DNA of 49,500 bases, taken from Mesostigma viride. Lineage: Eukaryota; Streptophyta; Mesostigmatophyceae; Mesostigmatales; Mesostigmataceae. The notes under the pieces are model-generated. The model was given only the letters and a program-made list of their open reading frames with translations, had not been told where the DNA came from and did not search any database. This document shows positions 48,750 to 49,500 of this stretch, piece after piece; position 1 is the stretch's first letter; each line of letters begins with the position of its first letter. Location of the stretch: assembly GCA_009746045.1 (NCBI GenBank), contig RPFO01000213.1, forward strand, positions 12,226,563 to 12,276,062, written 5' to 3'. A program made the translations under genes and the position numbers.

Positions 48750-49500
48750 TTGCATTACCGAAAACCCGAAGCCTTGACCCCCAAGTCGTCCGGCTTTCAA
48801 GTTGGAGTGTATCCCCGCGGCATCTAGCAATGCCGACTAGTCTCAAGTGCGCACCAGTCAAAGTAGTTACCCTTCGCACAAACTCCAGCCACGCATTTCC
48901 GTAACCGCCCTTTTGGCACCGCAGGAACTACTATTCTGTCTGATTCGGCCAGATTTCATCCAAGGAATCCGGAAGGAAAAAAGGTGGATCAAATCAGAAA
49001 AGGAAAACGGTGGAATCATTTTCAGCCTGAACTAGTACAACACTATCGTCCGTTCAAGTCCGGCCTCACGCCCCATGCGACGCCATGTCAACCCGCCCAT
49101 GCTTAGCCTTTTGCGCTAGTCTAAAGAAAAATGGTCCCGTTCTTGCCTAAGCAAAAAAATGCACCTCATGCAGCACCTGCTAGCCATGATAAATTTGCTA
49201 GCAATGGCAGTCTGGGAAACTTACTAACCAAACGCGGCAAATCAATCCAATCTCACGTTCAAAATGCTGCTTCCGTAGACATGTGTCGACTACTTTGTTT
49301 ATGCGTGTGATTCAAACAAGCCAATTGTGAATTCCAGACTCGGAGTTAAGGTTTATGGCTGGCAGGACTGATATATTGCATGACGGCACACTTTTTTTGG
49401 CTTGAGACAGAAAGCTGTATATAAATTTCGTACATGAGATGTTTGTCATGTTCATTTTGATTTTAACGCACAGCCCCCCATTCAGCATGTCGAATGGCAT
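48750..49500 (-). repeat. Right arm of the ~740-bp inverted repeat
   Basis: Reverse complement of 14455-15190, starting TTGCATTACCGAAA and reaching the window edge. No supported gene. Confidence 0.85.

Overview
This window looks like repeat-rich nuclear DNA of a eukaryote. There is no bacterial gene organisation and no recognisable single-copy host gene. Almost all of it is transposable elements nested inside one another: Copia-like and Gypsy LTR retrotransposons, a LINE remnant, a TTAA-target DNA transposon and long microsatellites. The mixture (unusual Copia lineages, chromodomain Gypsy, PHD-finger transposase) would suit a unicellular or streptophyte alga, but I cannot name the organism and hold that only loosely.

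Region 1 (1-11653). A Copia-like element on the minus strand (here E3) has its putative 5' LTR near 11653, its gag at 11166-8381 and its integrase at 1456-1, running off the left edge. A complete, very young Copia-like element on the plus strand (E1, 1462-8375) is inserted into it. E1 has LTRs of 600 and 601 bp that differ at two places, a perfect TAGCT target duplication, an intact gag and an intact pol. Gag and pol lie in the same frame, separated by one stop in the context TGA-CTA-G, a known readthrough motif. Removing E1 and one TSD copy restores the E3 reading frame.

Region 2 (11654-18831). This is non-coding DNA with a TG repeat, a 390-bp CT/CCCA/CCCG block, one arm of a ~740-bp inverted repeat whose other arm is at the right edge (48750-49500), and a decayed LINE. 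The LINE endonuclease is on the minus strand and its ORF1 on the plus strand, head to head.

Region 3 (18832-48737). This is one Gypsy element with 551/554-bp LTRs (TGTTACGTC...GACGTAACA) and TTTGG duplications on both sides. It was about 11.6 kb before three later insertions: a non-autonomous LTR element (23093-25775, TSD CCTTT) in its chromodomain, a second Copia-like element (E2, 29097-37590, TSD CCTGT) in its gag, and a Kolobok-like DNA transposon (41310-48429, TSD TTAA) in its 5' LTR. The other LTR serves as an empty-site reference for the last. The segment 28681-40059 (gag, protease, start of RT) is inverted relative to the rest. Besides gag-pol the Gypsy carries a small upstream ORF with an RNase H1-type hybrid-binding domain and two unassigned downstream ORFs separated by tandem repeats.

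The most unusual signal is shared by E1 and E2: their domain order is Gag-integrase-protease-RT-RNase H. The protease-like domain lies between integrase and RT, with DTN or DTQ in place of D[TS]G, and RT motif C reads HGDD instead of YVDD. This matches neither the canonical Copia nor the canonical Gypsy order. The Kolobok-like transposon also contains an intact Gag-protease ORF of Copia type with a novel membrane-segment tail in place of integrase and RT.
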